This document shows positions 46,491 to 58,233 of a DNA stretch of 64,000 nt, in pieces. This DNA comes from Limnanthes douglasii subsp. nivea (taxonomy: Eukaryota; Streptophyta; Magnoliopsida; Brassicales; Limnanthaceae): assembly GCA_036936605.1 (NCBI GenBank), contig JAUPFV010000004.1, forward strand, positions 290,822,009-290,886,008, read 5' to 3'. A program made the translations under genes and the position numbers. The notes under the pieces were generated by a model. It was given only the letters and a program-made list of their open reading frames with translations, did not search any database and was not told where the DNA came from. Position 1 is the first letter of the stretch. Each line of letters starts with the position of its first letter.

Positions 46491-46598
46491 GATTAAAATA
46501 ACGCTAATTCACCTACTTAAAATAAAAAAATTACAATGATGAATTTAATTTATCCTAAGTACCAATGAGACCTTCCAGAGGGCCGATTTTACCATGGT

Positions 46599-46714
46599 CA
46601 GTTTTTGAGTTCACAACTTATCATCAATTTAAGGAGCATTTGATTCGAGGCGGTCTCAGTTTTTGAGTTCACAACTTATCATCCATTTATGGTGCGTTTG
46701 ATTTGAGGCGGTCC
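46599..46714 (+). repeat. 58-bp tandem duplication
   Basis: CAGTTTTTGAGTTCACAACT starts at 46599 and again at 46657; the two units match with a few changes. Some of the surrounding sequence (GTGCGTTTGATT) looks MITE-like. Confidence 0.7.
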
Positions 46715-46901
46715 TCTGAGATAATATTGACATTCCCATCATGTGATATTATATAATGAGATTATTTTATTTGGTTGGAAGTAATACAAAAGCATTATTG
46801 TCTTCCTACATTTTCTAGGTAATAAGAAGACTACTTCCAAATACTACATAATAAAATGATGTTTATCTCACATGTTCCAGCGAATAAAATGTGTAATTCT
46901 T

Positions 46902-46995
46902 TTAGCCAAGTTGGTGGAGTAGATGAGTTCGTGACCAAAAGGTCATGTGTTTGACCCCTCTACAAACACTTTTATGGTTTACCTTGTGCGCACTC
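46902..46995 (+). mobile_element. truncated tRNA-derived SINE
   Basis: TTTAGCCAAGTTGGTGGAG and a B-box-like GGTCATGTGTTTGACCCC (46941-46958), then CTCTACAAACAC and GGTTTACCTTGTGCGCAC, match the SINE at 34866 in order. It is truncated and lies just before the duplication breakpoint. Confidence 0.7.
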
Positions 46996-47024
46996 TCATA
47001 CATAAATAAAATTTACAAATATAT

Positions 47025-49843
47025 TTCAGTTCCGTCCCACTTGTTACCTCCCCAACATTTCGAATTGCCAAACCAACCTCCGTATTTGTGCAAGCAACCT
47101 CACCACATTGTACATCCTCTCCAGCCTCTGCGGGATTTTTATTATCTATCAAATTATTTCCTTCTTCCACAACCTCTTTGGTACTCCTTTTTTCTATTTC
47201 TTTGCTCAATGTTACATCTATTTGGTTATGCATTACTAACTCCCCTGCTGTTTCAACTACCCAACAGCTGGTTCTGGTTGTACGGGTGTTGGTTCAATAA
47301 CTCCTGCCATAATTTCATGCTTCTCCACCCCAGCTACGTCAACATGAATTTGCACCTCAGCCTGAGCTGCTATTGCACCCACACCCACATCTGCCCCATG
47401 TGTGGTTACTTCATCCTCCTTTTTCACATTTCCGCTCCCTGTTTCAGCTGGTACACCACTTCTAAAATTGGCCGGCACAAGAATGCAATTGTCAACACCT
47501 AAAATATACAAAGATTTTTCATTTTCCTTCCCCTCATCAAATGTCTCAATAACATCGTTCAGTCCATCAGCAGCTCCATCATCATTCTTCTCATAAATTG
47601 TTTCATCTCCATCTTTGGCCCCATCATCCGTGTCTTCTTTATGGTCCTCAGGTTTAGAAACCTCTACAACGTTTTCTTCTTTATCATCTTTGTTCCAATC
47701 GACCTCTATCTTTTGGAAACCACGTTTTCTTGAAACATAAACTATGGTTTTAGGAACCTCATCCACTGTTAGTGGGACCTTTACTCTTTTCTCCGGTGAC
47801 TCCTCTTCTACCGAACATAAAGAAATTCCACAAACCTTCTCTAGTGCTTCATTAACCCCATCATCTTCATTAGCTTGATCAGCTTGTTCTTGAAGCTTCA
47901 AAGTCAAAGATGCAACCTCCCTTTGGCGTTCTTCAATCTGTGGAAAAAATAAACAAGTATAGTATTAGCAACCGAGTTCATGTTCATTAAAATGACACCC
48001 TTTTAAAAAACTTACTTGTCTATTCTTTCGTGGCAGAGAAATCTTAAGTCGTTTATTTCTATCGAGTATCTGTACTTGCCACTGCTTCTCTTCTTAATAT
48101 CTTCCATCATCGTAAATAAAATATTACAAGCACTTGGCTTGTAAACTTTCATCTTCTTCATCCGAATGGTGGAACTGACTTCTCTACTACATTCACGAGT
48201 AAAAGTGTTCTGTTGTTTTAACTGTCCTTTATCCGGCATATGTTTATGTTGATCCAACCACCCCCGCAATGGTTGACCGTAGTCTTCATCTACGCCACCG
48301 TAATCTATTCTTTGAGATGTCTCCCTCATTTCCATCTAATTTATTTCACCCTCTGTACACAACTTCAACTGCTTCCCACTTCTTCTGCTCATTTGTTTTC
48401 CGTTTGTTTGACAACTTTCTACGCCTCTGATCTAAACTACCACTACCTCCACTAATCTCTCCCGACCTAAAGGCCATTTCTTTAGCCTCATTTAGTTTTA
48501 TCTCTTCTTCCAATATCTACAACACCCGACCGGATTTTAAAACAAACAGTCAATAGTTAGTGAGTTAAACATCCTCATGTGATTCATATACAGACTAAGT
48601 AATCCACAACGCGAGTCAACAACAATATAATAAGCATGATGCGATTCGTTTGGTAACAATTTATTAGTTACGCGATTGTTTTATATTTGACCATACGATT
48701 CTCACCATACACACATCACTTACGCGATTTACTCCTACCATATCAAGCGTATTTACTTACTTCTAACCAGATAATCATATAAATTTATGCCTACACGTGT
48801 CGTCTTTAATATATCATGCGATATTATATGCTGAGTTTTTATAGTGTCATGCCAACAATCCATCAGCGCAATCCTTTAAAACTAAAAAACATATATGGAT
48901 TACCTTATCATCGGGGAGCATCCGTAAACTTTTAATCAAGGCCATAGTTGACTCTTTGCACTCCAGCCTCCATCATTTGTAGCACCTAGGAATCATGTTG
49001 GGCCTTACGAAATCTTACCCTAACATGGTGTGCTCCATTATGAAGGACTGAAAAAAATTCTCAGTCATATCACTTTTAATCAAAAACAAAATACTAAACA
49101 CCAACCTCATACTCACCAATAAAACTGCTACGCAGCCGATAACGTGATCGGGTTCCCCTATCTCCAAACAATTAACCATCAACTTGGTCAGCTTCTTAAC
49201 AATTTCCCCAGACCAATCATAGTTATTAATTTTGAACATGTTTTCTACGTAGAAGACCATTGTCCAGCCCATGATATCTCTCGATATAGAGTAGAAGAGC
49301 GTAGAGCAAATGAAGAGTATCAAAAGCTTGGCAACGTCAATTATTGATTCCTCCTCCATCCTTTACTGCTTTTTCTATGGCTTCCTGTAACAAAACATAT
49401 AGTGGTTAATTGACTGGATATTGTCAAATAACCTTTCTTTTATAAAGTGTTATTTCTACCTTGATCATCGCATTTGAAACAGACTTTTGGTTTTTTGGTC
49501 AACTTTTCCTAGCCCTTGGCCGCAAGAAATATTTTTGCATTAGTGGAGACTCGTTCTCTGCACCATCAGAAAATCTTCCAGTGAATGCCCGTGCTTTGTT
49601 CAGAGGAATATCCTCCGTTCTGTGGTTAAGACCAAAAATAGGTTTAACATCTTTGGTAGTCAGTTTAACCCTCTTCGAACCTATTCTAAAGCACCATTTC
49701 TTCAAAGAATATCTCTTTACGATCTCCTCTATAACCTTGTTAAACTTCTTCTTCGAAAAATCTTTGTGTCGTAACATGAAGAAAGCTTTCAGCAACGTAT
49801 AGAATGATGTGTTCTTCGTAGCCTCAATATGCTCCTCAACCAC
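47025..49843 (-). pseudogene. second copy of the DUF1985/PMD-like MULE gene, lacking the Ulp1 domain
   Basis: Exons correspond one to one with the first copy: 49843-49455 (RIGSKRVKLTTKDVKPIFGL), 49359-48905 (ICSTLFYSISRDIMGW), 48520-48012 (basic linker), and 47950-47257. The last is open for 216 residues, starting near IEERQREVASL after an intact TTCCACAG acceptor. 47233-47025 continues (STKEVVEEGNN). Everything 3' of this, including the protease, lies outside the duplicated block, so the copy can never have encoded protease. Its acidic exon is more intact than the first copy, where the 19756-19968 and 19349-19603 frames are split. Confidence 0.75.
48535..48905. repeat. ACGCGAT motif cluster in intron (second copy)
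   Basis: Motifs near 48576 (ATGTGATTC), 48608, 48641, 48669 (TTACGCGATT), 48692 (ATACGATTC), 48719 (TTACGCGATTT) and 48818. Aligned with 20591-20965, CpG changes are found in each copy. Confidence 0.6.
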
Positions 49844-49959
49844 TATGTTTTTCTACATCAAATTTAGTATGCTGACTAAACCAGACCTGTAAAAATTACC
49901 TTTGCCCATATGTGAACCTTTGAATTACAAAAGAGTAGTTACATTAGAAGTTTTTAATA

Positions 49960-50400
49960 TAAAACACGATTTTAGTGCTAAATTTATAAAGCAGCCGCAA
50001 TTTGCCTAAACTATTTCTCAATATTACGATTTACAACATACAGCTTACGCGAGATATAAAGTAAACTACAGAAAGTACTATACTCCTTACACCTTACTTC
50101 TTACGCGATATACACCTTACACCTTACGCGATATACACTACAAAAATTGCTATACTCGTTGCACCATACTACACAACGGGAGATATAATATAAACCACAG
50201 AAACCACTATACTACTTACACATTACTTCTTACGCGATATACACGCTGCTAAACAATAATTAACATACACATCAAATTACAACACACACGCGATATACAG
50301 ACCAATAGATACGCGAGATACATATTAACACTACTATAACGAAACTTTTTAAACGCATTGTCACACTGAAGAAGACGCGATATACCATATACACATGCTG
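49960..50400. repeat. ACGCGATATAC motif array (second copy)
   Basis: TTACGCGAGATAT near 50045, TTACGCGATATAC near 50100, 50123 and 50231, CACGCGATATAC near 50287, TACGCGAGATAC near 50310 and GACGCGATATACC near 50374. This is the best-preserved run of the motif, with spacing from 23 to about 100 bases. Confidence 0.65.
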
Positions 50401-50504
50401 CAGTTCCCAGATTTCAATTCCAAACAGGCATGCACGAACTAGAAAACACAAAACCAAATAATGCATTCAAGTACAACTGAAGCCTATCATAAACAACCCA
50501 ACAA

Positions 50505-50798
50505 CTAATTCGACATTTTATCTCGCGCAAAAACAACCAAATACCAACCATACACAACTCTGATCCTTCTCAGAGCAACTATATTGTTTACTGGTCGACC
50601 AATGGTTTTACCATACTTTTCCTTTAAACCCAGACGGAGAGAAACCGGTTGGTAATTTGAACAACCAGTACAAATATATTCATAACCAACATATTTAACA
50701 AGTATCGACGTACCTTCAAAATACTTTAAACTGATGGAGTTCACCGACAACGGTGGTTCTACGTTGAAAATATAAGACAAAGACGAAGTTTTCCTCAA
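50505..50798 (-). CDS. 97-residue ORF, second copy of 23350-23643
   Basis: Same length and ends (MRKTSSLSYIF to VFARDKMSN), open throughout. Substitutions relative to the first copy are scattered. Product unknown; possibly the first exon of the minus-strand gene. Confidence 0.4.
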   Translation of the reverse strand: MRKTSSLSYIFNVEPPLSVNSISLKYFEGTSILVKYVGYEYICTGCSNYQPVSLRLGLKEKYGKTIGRPVNNIVALRRIRVVYGWYLVVFARDKMSN

Positions 50799-51189
50799 CG
50801 GTGGATTACAAGGCGAAGACTTCTACCCTCGCCAGAGTTTGAACAGAAACAACCACGCCTACGCGTGACTTGTTTTAGGGTTTCTAGAATATTTGTGACT
50901 GTCTCTTTCTTTTGTCTTTTGGTTTTCGAAGGCTTATTGAGATTTGAGGCGAAAGTTAAAATTAAAATAATAAAAAGTAACTATGAACCTATTTTCTCTT
51001 TCATATAGCTTTAGGTTTATATTGGTCAAAATTTGGTTTTTAGGTACTAATAGGTTTGGGTACTGACTTGAGATATCAAACTTGAAAAGGTATTTTCTGA
51101 TACTTTTCTCTTTAATTTAATGGATAAAAGAGTAAATAAAAATGAAATATGTAGATGATGATAAAGAGTAAAACTAGTAAATTTATAAG

Positions 51190-51549
51190 TGATATGGAAA
51201 TGAGTTTTTAGGATTTAATTTATATACAATGTAAATTCCGGGACTTGATTGTAATTAGTGTAAGTTTTGTGTTTAATTTATAAATGATGTAAGTTTTAGA
51301 AAGTTATTGTGAATTTACATAATTTGTAAGGACTAATTAGCAATTAATCCGTTTTTGTAACAGATTCAGTTATTCAAGTAAGTCTTGGCTCCTCTATATA
51401 AAGGACCAGACAGATCCAATAAAGGGGTTGAACACATTTTACTTGAAACTCATTTTGTACTTGTGTTTTCTCTCTCTAAAAATTCTAAAGAACTTTCTCT
51501 CTCTAATATTTCTCTCTAGCAATTTACTTAAGAAATCAAAACCTTATCA
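51190..51549 (+). repeat. gypsy-2 5' LTR, second copy
   Basis: 360 bp, TGATATGG to CCTTATCA, with a TATATAAAGG TATA box near 51397. The primer site TGGCGACTCC begins at 51553. Confidence 0.9.
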
Positions 51550-51630
51550 AATTGGCGACTCCGGTGGGGACTGAACAGAAAAACCAGTACCTTATTCGTT
51601 TGGTGATATTCTTTAACTCAAACTTATAAT

Positions 51631-53700
51631 ATGAATCCCGAAAATAATAATCCTACACTTCAGTCGGCTTTAGAAAAGTGAGAGATGATTTGCAAAAGAA
51701 TGGGACTGGTGGTAATAGAACCGATGGATCATCTACGATCCAAGTTCGACCTGATGTTGAGACAAAAATGAAACAACTTCTTGACAAAATCAATGTGTTG
51801 AATGAAAAATATGAGCGAAAGGAACAAGAAATACTCTCTGCTAGGATCAGATCCGAGGTTAGGCAAAAGTTGGAAAAGATCGATGTTGAAGGTCAGTCAG
51901 ATCGATCTTTCGATGATAGACATGCTAAGTCTAAGCATAAAAAAACATGTTTTGTGTCTCCCAAAGAGAGATATTCATCTCGAAATGATAAGAAAGATAA
52001 GAAAAAGTTGATAACTTCCAGTGATGAGGAGGTAGAAAGCTCAACTTCAGATTTTAAGAGACATAGAGCTTCTTCGAAGGGAGAATCAGAAAGAGATTAT
52101 TCGAGGAGGTATAAAAATGAGAGCAAGTCTAAGAATGCTCCTCGATCAACTTGGCATGAAGGAAATCCTTCGAATCAATATGCTGGGACCGACATGAATT
52201 TATATGTTACAATGGGGACCGATGAGTAATTTATTCAAGGTGTTGATTGGAGGAACTCTCCATTAACAGATGGAATTTGCTCTATGACGCTTTCGAAGCG
52301 TTTTGATATTTCAAAGGTTGAAAAGTTCGATGGGATGCAAGATCCTGATGATCACATCGAACAGTTTAAAAATTCTTTGATGAATTTCGAGGACGGACCC
52401 GCTTGTGTATCGTGGTTTCTCTCAAACTTTTAAAGGGAAAGCTCTCAAGTGGTACAACAGGATTCCGAGGGGGTCCATTTCAAATTTCAAGGATTTTGAT
52501 ACTGCTTTCCGAAGGCAGTTCGTTGGAAGCAAGGAAATGAGAGCTAATGGTGATACAACTATCCAGTGCAAGCAAGCACCATGAGAAAAATTGAAAGATT
52601 ATACTAAGAGGTTTGTGTTAACCAAAGCAAGTTTAGATAATTGTGAAGAGAATGTGGCAATGGTTGCTTTTCGTCATGGCTTGTTGCCAAGGGATCTAGC
52701 TAATGAGATGACAAAGAGAAAGGCTTTGACTTTTGGAGCGTTGATGGCTCAAGTCGAGAACCAAATCAAGGTTGACGAATCTAGCAGAGTCCGTCGAATA
52801 ATTCGGGGCAGGCAGCCAATAATCAGGGGCAGCCGTCGAATATGAATAACAATGAAAATGAGAATAATTCGCATTCGAGGGAGAAGAACAACAATTTGCC
52901 TCCTCGGAGTGGTGGATATTTGAACCACACTCTATTCAAAAATTACAACAGACCTAGGCCGAATACTTCGGTTAGGCCAGAGTACTATGCTGATTTAACA
53001 GAGAGTGTTTCCGTTATTTGGGATAAAACTAAAAATTCTGTGAACTTCAGGAAACCAGCTCCTATCAGCAGACTGAGGGAAAAAAGGAATAATAAATTTT
53101 GTAGGTATCATGATGTCATTGGACATGATACAAATGATTGTATTGCTTTAAAAAAATAAATACAATATTTGATTGAGAATGGGATGCTGTTGACCTATGT
53201 GAAGTCACATGAAAGTGCATCGACGAATAACGGTGCATCAACTTTGAAGGCTGCGCAACCAGCTCAGAATTTGATGATTATGGATTCACAGGTTGAGTTA
53301 TTCGATGCTTCTAATGAATATGTTGAGAAGGATCCGAACATGTTGCTTCTGATGGCAGTCAAGGAGCCTATTGAGGTTGTTTCTATAGAAAAGGGACATG
53401 TTCGGGAATTGTGCAAGTTTTTTGAATCGTCAATAATTTTTGGGGGCGATTCAATAAATGGGAATTCAGACAGCTTAAGGAAAAGGCATGTTGTCAACTT
53501 GACAACTCAAATTGAAGGGAGGATGTCAACGCATTTTTATGGGAAAAAAAACATTCCTTTCATTCTGTTTGATGAAGATAATTTAAGAGGAATTGCAGGA
53601 CCACATGAGGATGCTGTGGTAATCAGAGCTGAGGTGGCTGGCGTCGAAATTTGACGTGTGTTGATTGACACTGGCAGTTCTGCCAATGTTCTTTTTAAGT
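51631..53700 (+). pseudogene. gypsy-2 gag and protease, second copy
   Basis: The ATG at 51631 opens MNPENNNP. 51678-52229 is open for 183 residues and keeps the ERKEQEILSARIRSEVRQKL segment deleted in the first copy. The capsid region at 52300-52845 has frameshifts. 52842-53159 holds the Asn-rich linker and CRYHDVIGHDTNDC. 53169-53654 continues to a stop just before the protease motif VLIDTGSSANVLF at about 53658-53696. Confidence 0.85.
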
Positions 53701-54094
53701 CCACCTATGATAAGATGACAAACCCTCCTCAGATTTTTAAATCAGACCGTACAATTATTGGATTCACGGGTGTAACAGCTCGTGTTGTTGGGGAATTCGA
53801 GGGAGAAGTTAGTTTGGGAAAGGACCATTCAAGAAGAAGGTTCAAGTTCTTTTTAAGGTGGTGGACTGTCCCACAAGTTATAATGCTATTTTTAGAAGGT
53901 TATGGCTTTCAAGAATGTATGGGGTGGTATCAACAGTCCATCAGTGTTTTAAATACGTGGTTGGAGACAGAGTTGGAGTGGTTCAGGGCGATCAAAAGGT
54001 TACCAGAGAATGTTATGCCACTGCGCTTCGGGTCCGGGGATCTAGCAGTTTAGATGTGATGCAGGAATAATAGTTAGAATGGGTTCCCTCGGAG

Positions 54095-55430
54095 TTGGAA
54101 GAAAGGGTTGACGATCCGAGGGAAACTCTGAGGTCTTTAACAGTGAGTGAAAAAATAGAGGAGTTTACTTTTTCAGAAGGAAAAGTGCTTCGGATTGAAA
54201 CTTTATTGACCCATAATCTACGTCAACAACTGCTTAATTTTTTGTCTCAGAATTTGGACGTCTTTGCTTGGAAGACAGAAGATGTAACAGGAGTACCCAT
54301 TGAAGTAATTCGACATAGCTTGGCTATAGATCCGAAGGTTAAGCCAGTGATTCAAAAAAGAAGAGCATTTTCATCGGAGTAAGCGGAAACAATTGTTGCC
54401 GAAGTGGATCGATTATCTCAATATCCTTTGTGGACTACAAATCCAGTAGTAGTTAAAAAGAAGAATGGGAAATTGAGGATGTGTGTGGATTTCACAGACT
54501 TAAATAGAGCTTGTCCTAAAGATCCGTTTCCAGTTCCTCGAATTGACCAGTTGATTGATTCTACTTTAGGCAACAAAATTTCAACTTTTATGGATGCTTT
54601 CGCAGGGTATAATCAGATCCAGATGGATCTGAAGGATCAAGAATGCACAACTTTTATAACTGATAGAGGCCTCCATTGTTATAGGGTGATGCCCTTTGGA
54701 TTGAAGTATGCTGGAGCCACTTATCAGAGATTAATGAATAAATCTTTTGCGACGCAGATCAGAAGAAATATGGAGGTATATACAGACGATATGGTAGTAA
54801 AACGTTCAACGAATGAAGTGCATCTTGATGATCTAGAAGAAGCTTTTCTAAATCTAAGGGCAATCAGGTTGAAGCTAAATCCGGAGAAATGTACCTACAG
54901 AGTTCGATGGGGGAAGTTTTTGGGTTTTATTATTAGCGAAAAAGAAATGGAAGCCGACCCAGAACAACTAAAGGCTTTGATAACAATGAATTTACCTCGA
55001 TCAGTCATAGAAGTGCAAGTATTGACACGAAGGTTAGCAGCACTTAATCGATTTATTTCACGATTTTCTAATAAATGCTTTCCTTTCTTTCAAGTGTTAC
55101 GAGGACCTAACAGGTTCGAATGGACGTCGGAATGCAAAGCAGCATTCATAAGCATTAAAAATTTGTTGTCATCACCAGAAATATTAACAAAGCCTCGAAA
55201 TGGGGAGAAACTATTCTTGTACATTGCCGTATCGGATTTTGCACTCAGTGAAGTGCTAATTAGTGAAGATTCAGGTATTCTGAAGCCGGTTTATTACGTC
55301 AGTAAAAGTCTGGTGGCAACAGAAAAGAGGTATGTGAAGTTGGAGAAGCTGTCTTTAGCATTGGTGATTGCTGCTAGAAAGATGCGTCCATATTTTCAAG
55401 CTCATACTGTAGAAGTATGAACTTCATTCC
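54095..55430 (+). pseudogene. gypsy-2 reverse transcriptase and RNase H, second copy
   Basis: 54095-54382 is the linker (VTGVPIEVIRHSLAID, VIQKRRAF), stopped at 54380. 54404-55420 is open for 338 residues with MCVDFTDLNRACPKDP, MPFGLKYAGATYQRL and an intact catalytic YTDDM. RNase H follows with LFLYIAVSDFAL and VYYVSKSLVATEKRY, to a stop at 55418. This is the most intact RT frame in the window. Confidence 0.9.
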
Positions 55431-55539
55431 CTTTAAAAAATGTATTACAACGGCTAGATATTTCAGGAAGGATGACTAAATGGTCAGTGGAGTTGGGAGA
55501 TAATGATATTTTATTTACACCTCGAACAACAATCAAGGC

Positions 55540-56050
55540 GCAGGAGTTGGCTGATTTTTTTGTTGAGTTCCACTCAAGTAGATCGGATGAGGAAGAAAGC
55601 TCAAAAGTTTTTCCTACTGGTTCGAGGTGGTTTGTTCGAACAGATGGAGGGTCTAGTATTTCAGTGCTGGAGTTCAATTGATGCTCCGACGGGGGAAACA
55701 ATGGTCCAATCAATTAAATTTGGTTTTCTTGCTTCAAACAATGAAGCTGAATACGAAGCTGCTTTAGCAGATTTGAGATTAGCAAAGATTTGTGGATCGA
55801 CTTCGGTACATTTGGAAACGGATTCTTAATTATTGGCAAATCAAGTATCTGGATTTTCTGAAGCAAGGAAGGATCGTTTGATTTTATATCTTCGGGAACT
55901 TCGAAATGGAATGCTCCTGTTTGACAATGTGGCTGATTCTTTAGCAAATGTTGCTTACAAGGAAGAATATCCTTGGATTTTGCTAGAGGAGAATCCTTCA
56001 ATTGTTTCTCAACCTGGCCAATGTGAAATTATAGAGGAATTTTTTCCATT
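55540..56050 (+). pseudogene. gypsy-2 second RNase H, second copy
   Basis: FVRTDGGSSISVLEF at about 55630-55680, then ASNNEAEYEAALADLRLAKI (55735-55790), LETDS, and ADSLANVAYK near 55935. About 40 bases are missing between FDNV and ADSLA compared with the first copy. Confidence 0.75.
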
Positions 56051-56239
56051 GATGAAAACCGACGCGATTGGCGATCAGATATTCTTAATTTTTTGACCCA
56101 AGGGTTACTGCCAGATGATTCTCAACTAGATAAAAAGTTAAGGGTAAAGCCTTTGGATATATAGTTTTGGATGGAATTTTGTATAAAAAGGCATTAAGCA
56201 GACCGTTGCTACGATGCTTAAGCAAGCAAGAAACATAAG

Positions 56240-57024
56240 AATTATTGTCAGAGTTGCATGATGGAGAATGGTCAACTCATTATGGGTTTAAAGCTTTATC
56301 TCGTAGAGTTTTACTTGCAGAGTTTTAACTGGCCTACAATCATGAATGATGCTAAAAATTTAGTCAGAGGTTGTGATACTTGTCAAATATTTGCTAATGC
56401 TATTCATAGACCAACAGTGTCGCTTATGTCTATAATTGAGGCGATACCGTTTGATATATGGGGACTTGATTCAGTGGGACCTTTGCCTATGGCCTCTGGG
56501 GGAAGGCAAATGATAATTGTGGCTGTGGATTATTTTACAAAATGGGCAGAAGCAAAACCACTATTAGGTACAAAGGCAAAGGATGATATCAAATTCACGG
56601 TGAATAATATCTGTTGTCATTTTGGGGTTCCTCGGAGAATTACAACTGATAATGACCCTCAATTTAACAATAGGGAAATGGCTGCATTCTATACTTCTAA
56701 AGGGATTCAGCAGTGTTTTTCGACGCCCTTTCATCCTCAAGCTAATGGACAAGTGGAAGTGACAAAAAGAACAATCTTAGATGGCTTGAAGAATAATCTA
56801 TCGGGGGCAACCGTAAAATGGCCAAATTATGTGCAAGAGGTGCTTTGGGCTTATCGAACGACTCCAAGGGAGGCTACCAAAGAAACTCTTTTGCTTTGGT
56901 ATATGGTATGAACGCGGTTAGCCCAATTGAATCTACGATGTCATCTTTTAGGATATCTCAATATTATGAAAGATTTAATGATGAAACTCGAAGGGTAAAT
57001 GTGGATTTGATCGAGGAGAAAATG
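56240..57024 (+). pseudogene. gypsy-2 integrase, second copy
   Basis: 56258-56911 is open for 217 residues and includes all three catalytic positions in one frame: VAVDYFTKWAEA, ITTDNDPQFNN, GQVEVTKR. The zinc-finger end reads RGCDTCQIF, with both Cys kept. A frameshift near 56890 moves the tail to another frame (YGMNAVSPIES). The C-terminal tail is interrupted by TRIM-2 at 57025, with remnants at 58234-58320. Confidence 0.9.
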
Positions 57025-57365
57025 TGATGACGCGACAGAAATAGAATAAGAATCAACGATATATGAAACCCTAATTCAAGGGTAACGTGATGAAACCCTA
57101 ATCTAAGGGTAACACAGATTGAAATTTTCAGAGATAAAAAATATATTATTCCAAAAACTTTAAATAACTTAAGGCATATGAGGTTTTATATAAGACCTTC
57201 TCAAAATCCTAAATTATAATACAAGGAAATAAAATAAATATTTTAAAATAAAATAAAATAAAATAAAATTTTAATATAATTATATTTGATTTGAATACAT
57301 AAGATATTTGAATAAAATAAAATCAAATTAAAAAGGCTTTTGTTTCGAAATTATGGGCTACATCA
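57025..57365 (-). repeat. TRIM-2 3' LTR
   Basis: 341 bp, containing a run of AAATA pentamers near 57240-57275. Confidence 0.9.
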
Positions 57366-57516
57366 TCCTCTCCTGGTTGACAAGAATTTGTCCTCGAATT
57401 CACCGAACCATCACCATCAAGAACCCAAATTATTTATTTTATTTTATTCAATCATTACATTGGGAATTAGAATTGTTGGCCTTATCGGAATAAGATAAAT
57501 TCTTCTCGAGTGTTCC

Positions 57517-57849
57517 TTAATCGAAGTCATATTGAAGCCATCCGGTTGATGAAAAAAATAATTTCGAAAACCTTTTCATAGCTTGAAGACAACATCCCCA
57601 TGTCCAGTTCATGAAAAATATGGTTTTGAAAACTTTTGCATAGCATGAGACAACATCTCGATAAGCAATGTTTACCTTGATTCGACGATTGGTCGCCAAT
57701 TTAAACTCCTTCAGTAACCGGTCAATACGATTGTCATTGAAACGGTTAGTATGCCCCCTCATACTCAAACGATCTTCCCGATCTTCATGACCATATGTGT
57801 TGTTCTCTTCTTTAAACATTGAATCAGAATAGTCAGGCTTTATAAACAT
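57517..57849 (-). CDS. 110-residue ORF inside TRIM-2
   Basis: It starts MFIKPDYSDSMFKEENN, is basic and hydrophilic (RGHTNRFNDNRIDRLLKEF), then hydrophobic near the end. I recognise no gag or pol motif. TRIM elements normally encode nothing, so this is likely incidental or a relic of a captured sequence. Confidence 0.25.
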   Translation of the reverse strand: MFIKPDYSDSMFKEENNTYGHEDREDRLSMRGHTNRFNDNRIDRLLKEFKLATNRRIKVNIAYRDVVSCYAKVFKTIFFMNWTWGCCLQAMKRFSKLFFSSTGWLQYDFD

Positions 57850-57887
57850 GCTTCCCCATAGCAGGAACTGAGGCTATGATACCAAAC

Positions 57888-58228
57888 TGATGACGCAACG
57901 GAAATAAAATAAGAATCAACGATATATGAAACCCTAATTCAAGGGTAACATGATGAAACCCTAATCTAAGGGTAACAAAGATTGAAATTTTCAGAGATAA
58001 AAAATATATTATTCCAAAAACTTAAAATAACTTAAGGCATATGAAGCTTCATATAAGAGGTTCTCAAAACCCTAAATTATAATACAAGGAAATAAAATAA
58101 ATATTTTAAAGTAAAATAAAATAAAATAAAATCTTATTATAATTAGATTTGATTTAAATACATAAGATATTTGAATAAAATAAAATGAAATTAAAAAGGC
58201 TTTTGTTTGGACATTCTGGGCTACATCA
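57888..58228 (-). repeat. TRIM-2 5' LTR
   Basis: 341 bp, partner of 57025-57365, with the same AAATA-type run near 58110-58135. Confidence 0.9.
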
Positions 58229-58233
58229 AAATG

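Larger units (their letters stand above)
42334..46560 (-). mobile_element. Ty1/copia retrotransposon remnant (copia, first copy)
   Basis: An element fragment on minus whose colinear partner is 58805-64000. From right to left: gag remnant, integrase C-terminal part, linker, RT, RNase H, PPT-like stretch near 43935, then about 1.6 kb of AT-rich sequence that should include the 3' LTR. No second LTR is visible. Relative to the partner it lacks about 590 bp of gag (at 46484), about 195 bp of RT (near 45040) and about 70 bp near 44543. Confidence 0.85.
47025..51184. repeat. segmental duplicate of the MULE right half (matches 19117-24047)
   Basis: Near-identical sequence begins at TTCAGTTCC (47027 and about 19118) and runs through the gypsy-2 insertion site. 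The TRIM present at 22370-23171 is absent here. Confidence 0.9.
57025..58228 (-). mobile_element. TRIM-type non-autonomous LTR retrotransposon (TRIM-2)
   Basis: 341-bp LTRs at 57025-57365 and 57888-58228 start TGATGACGC and end CTACATCA. The TSD is AAATG at 57020-57024 and 58229-58233. Orientation is minus: the primer site TGGTATCATAGCC lies at 57884-57872 next to the right LTR, and CCAGGAGAGGATGA forms a polypurine tract next to the left LTR. The primer site matches initiator Met tRNA with one change. The 522-bp interior has one minus-strand ORF. The matching place in the first copy, near 29857-30000, has no insertion. Confidence 0.92.

Noticed and set aside
49960..50400. CRISPR-like array because of regular short repeats
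   Set aside because: Repeats are only about 7-13 bases, spacing is irregular, spacers are related to each other and the context is a plant MULE.
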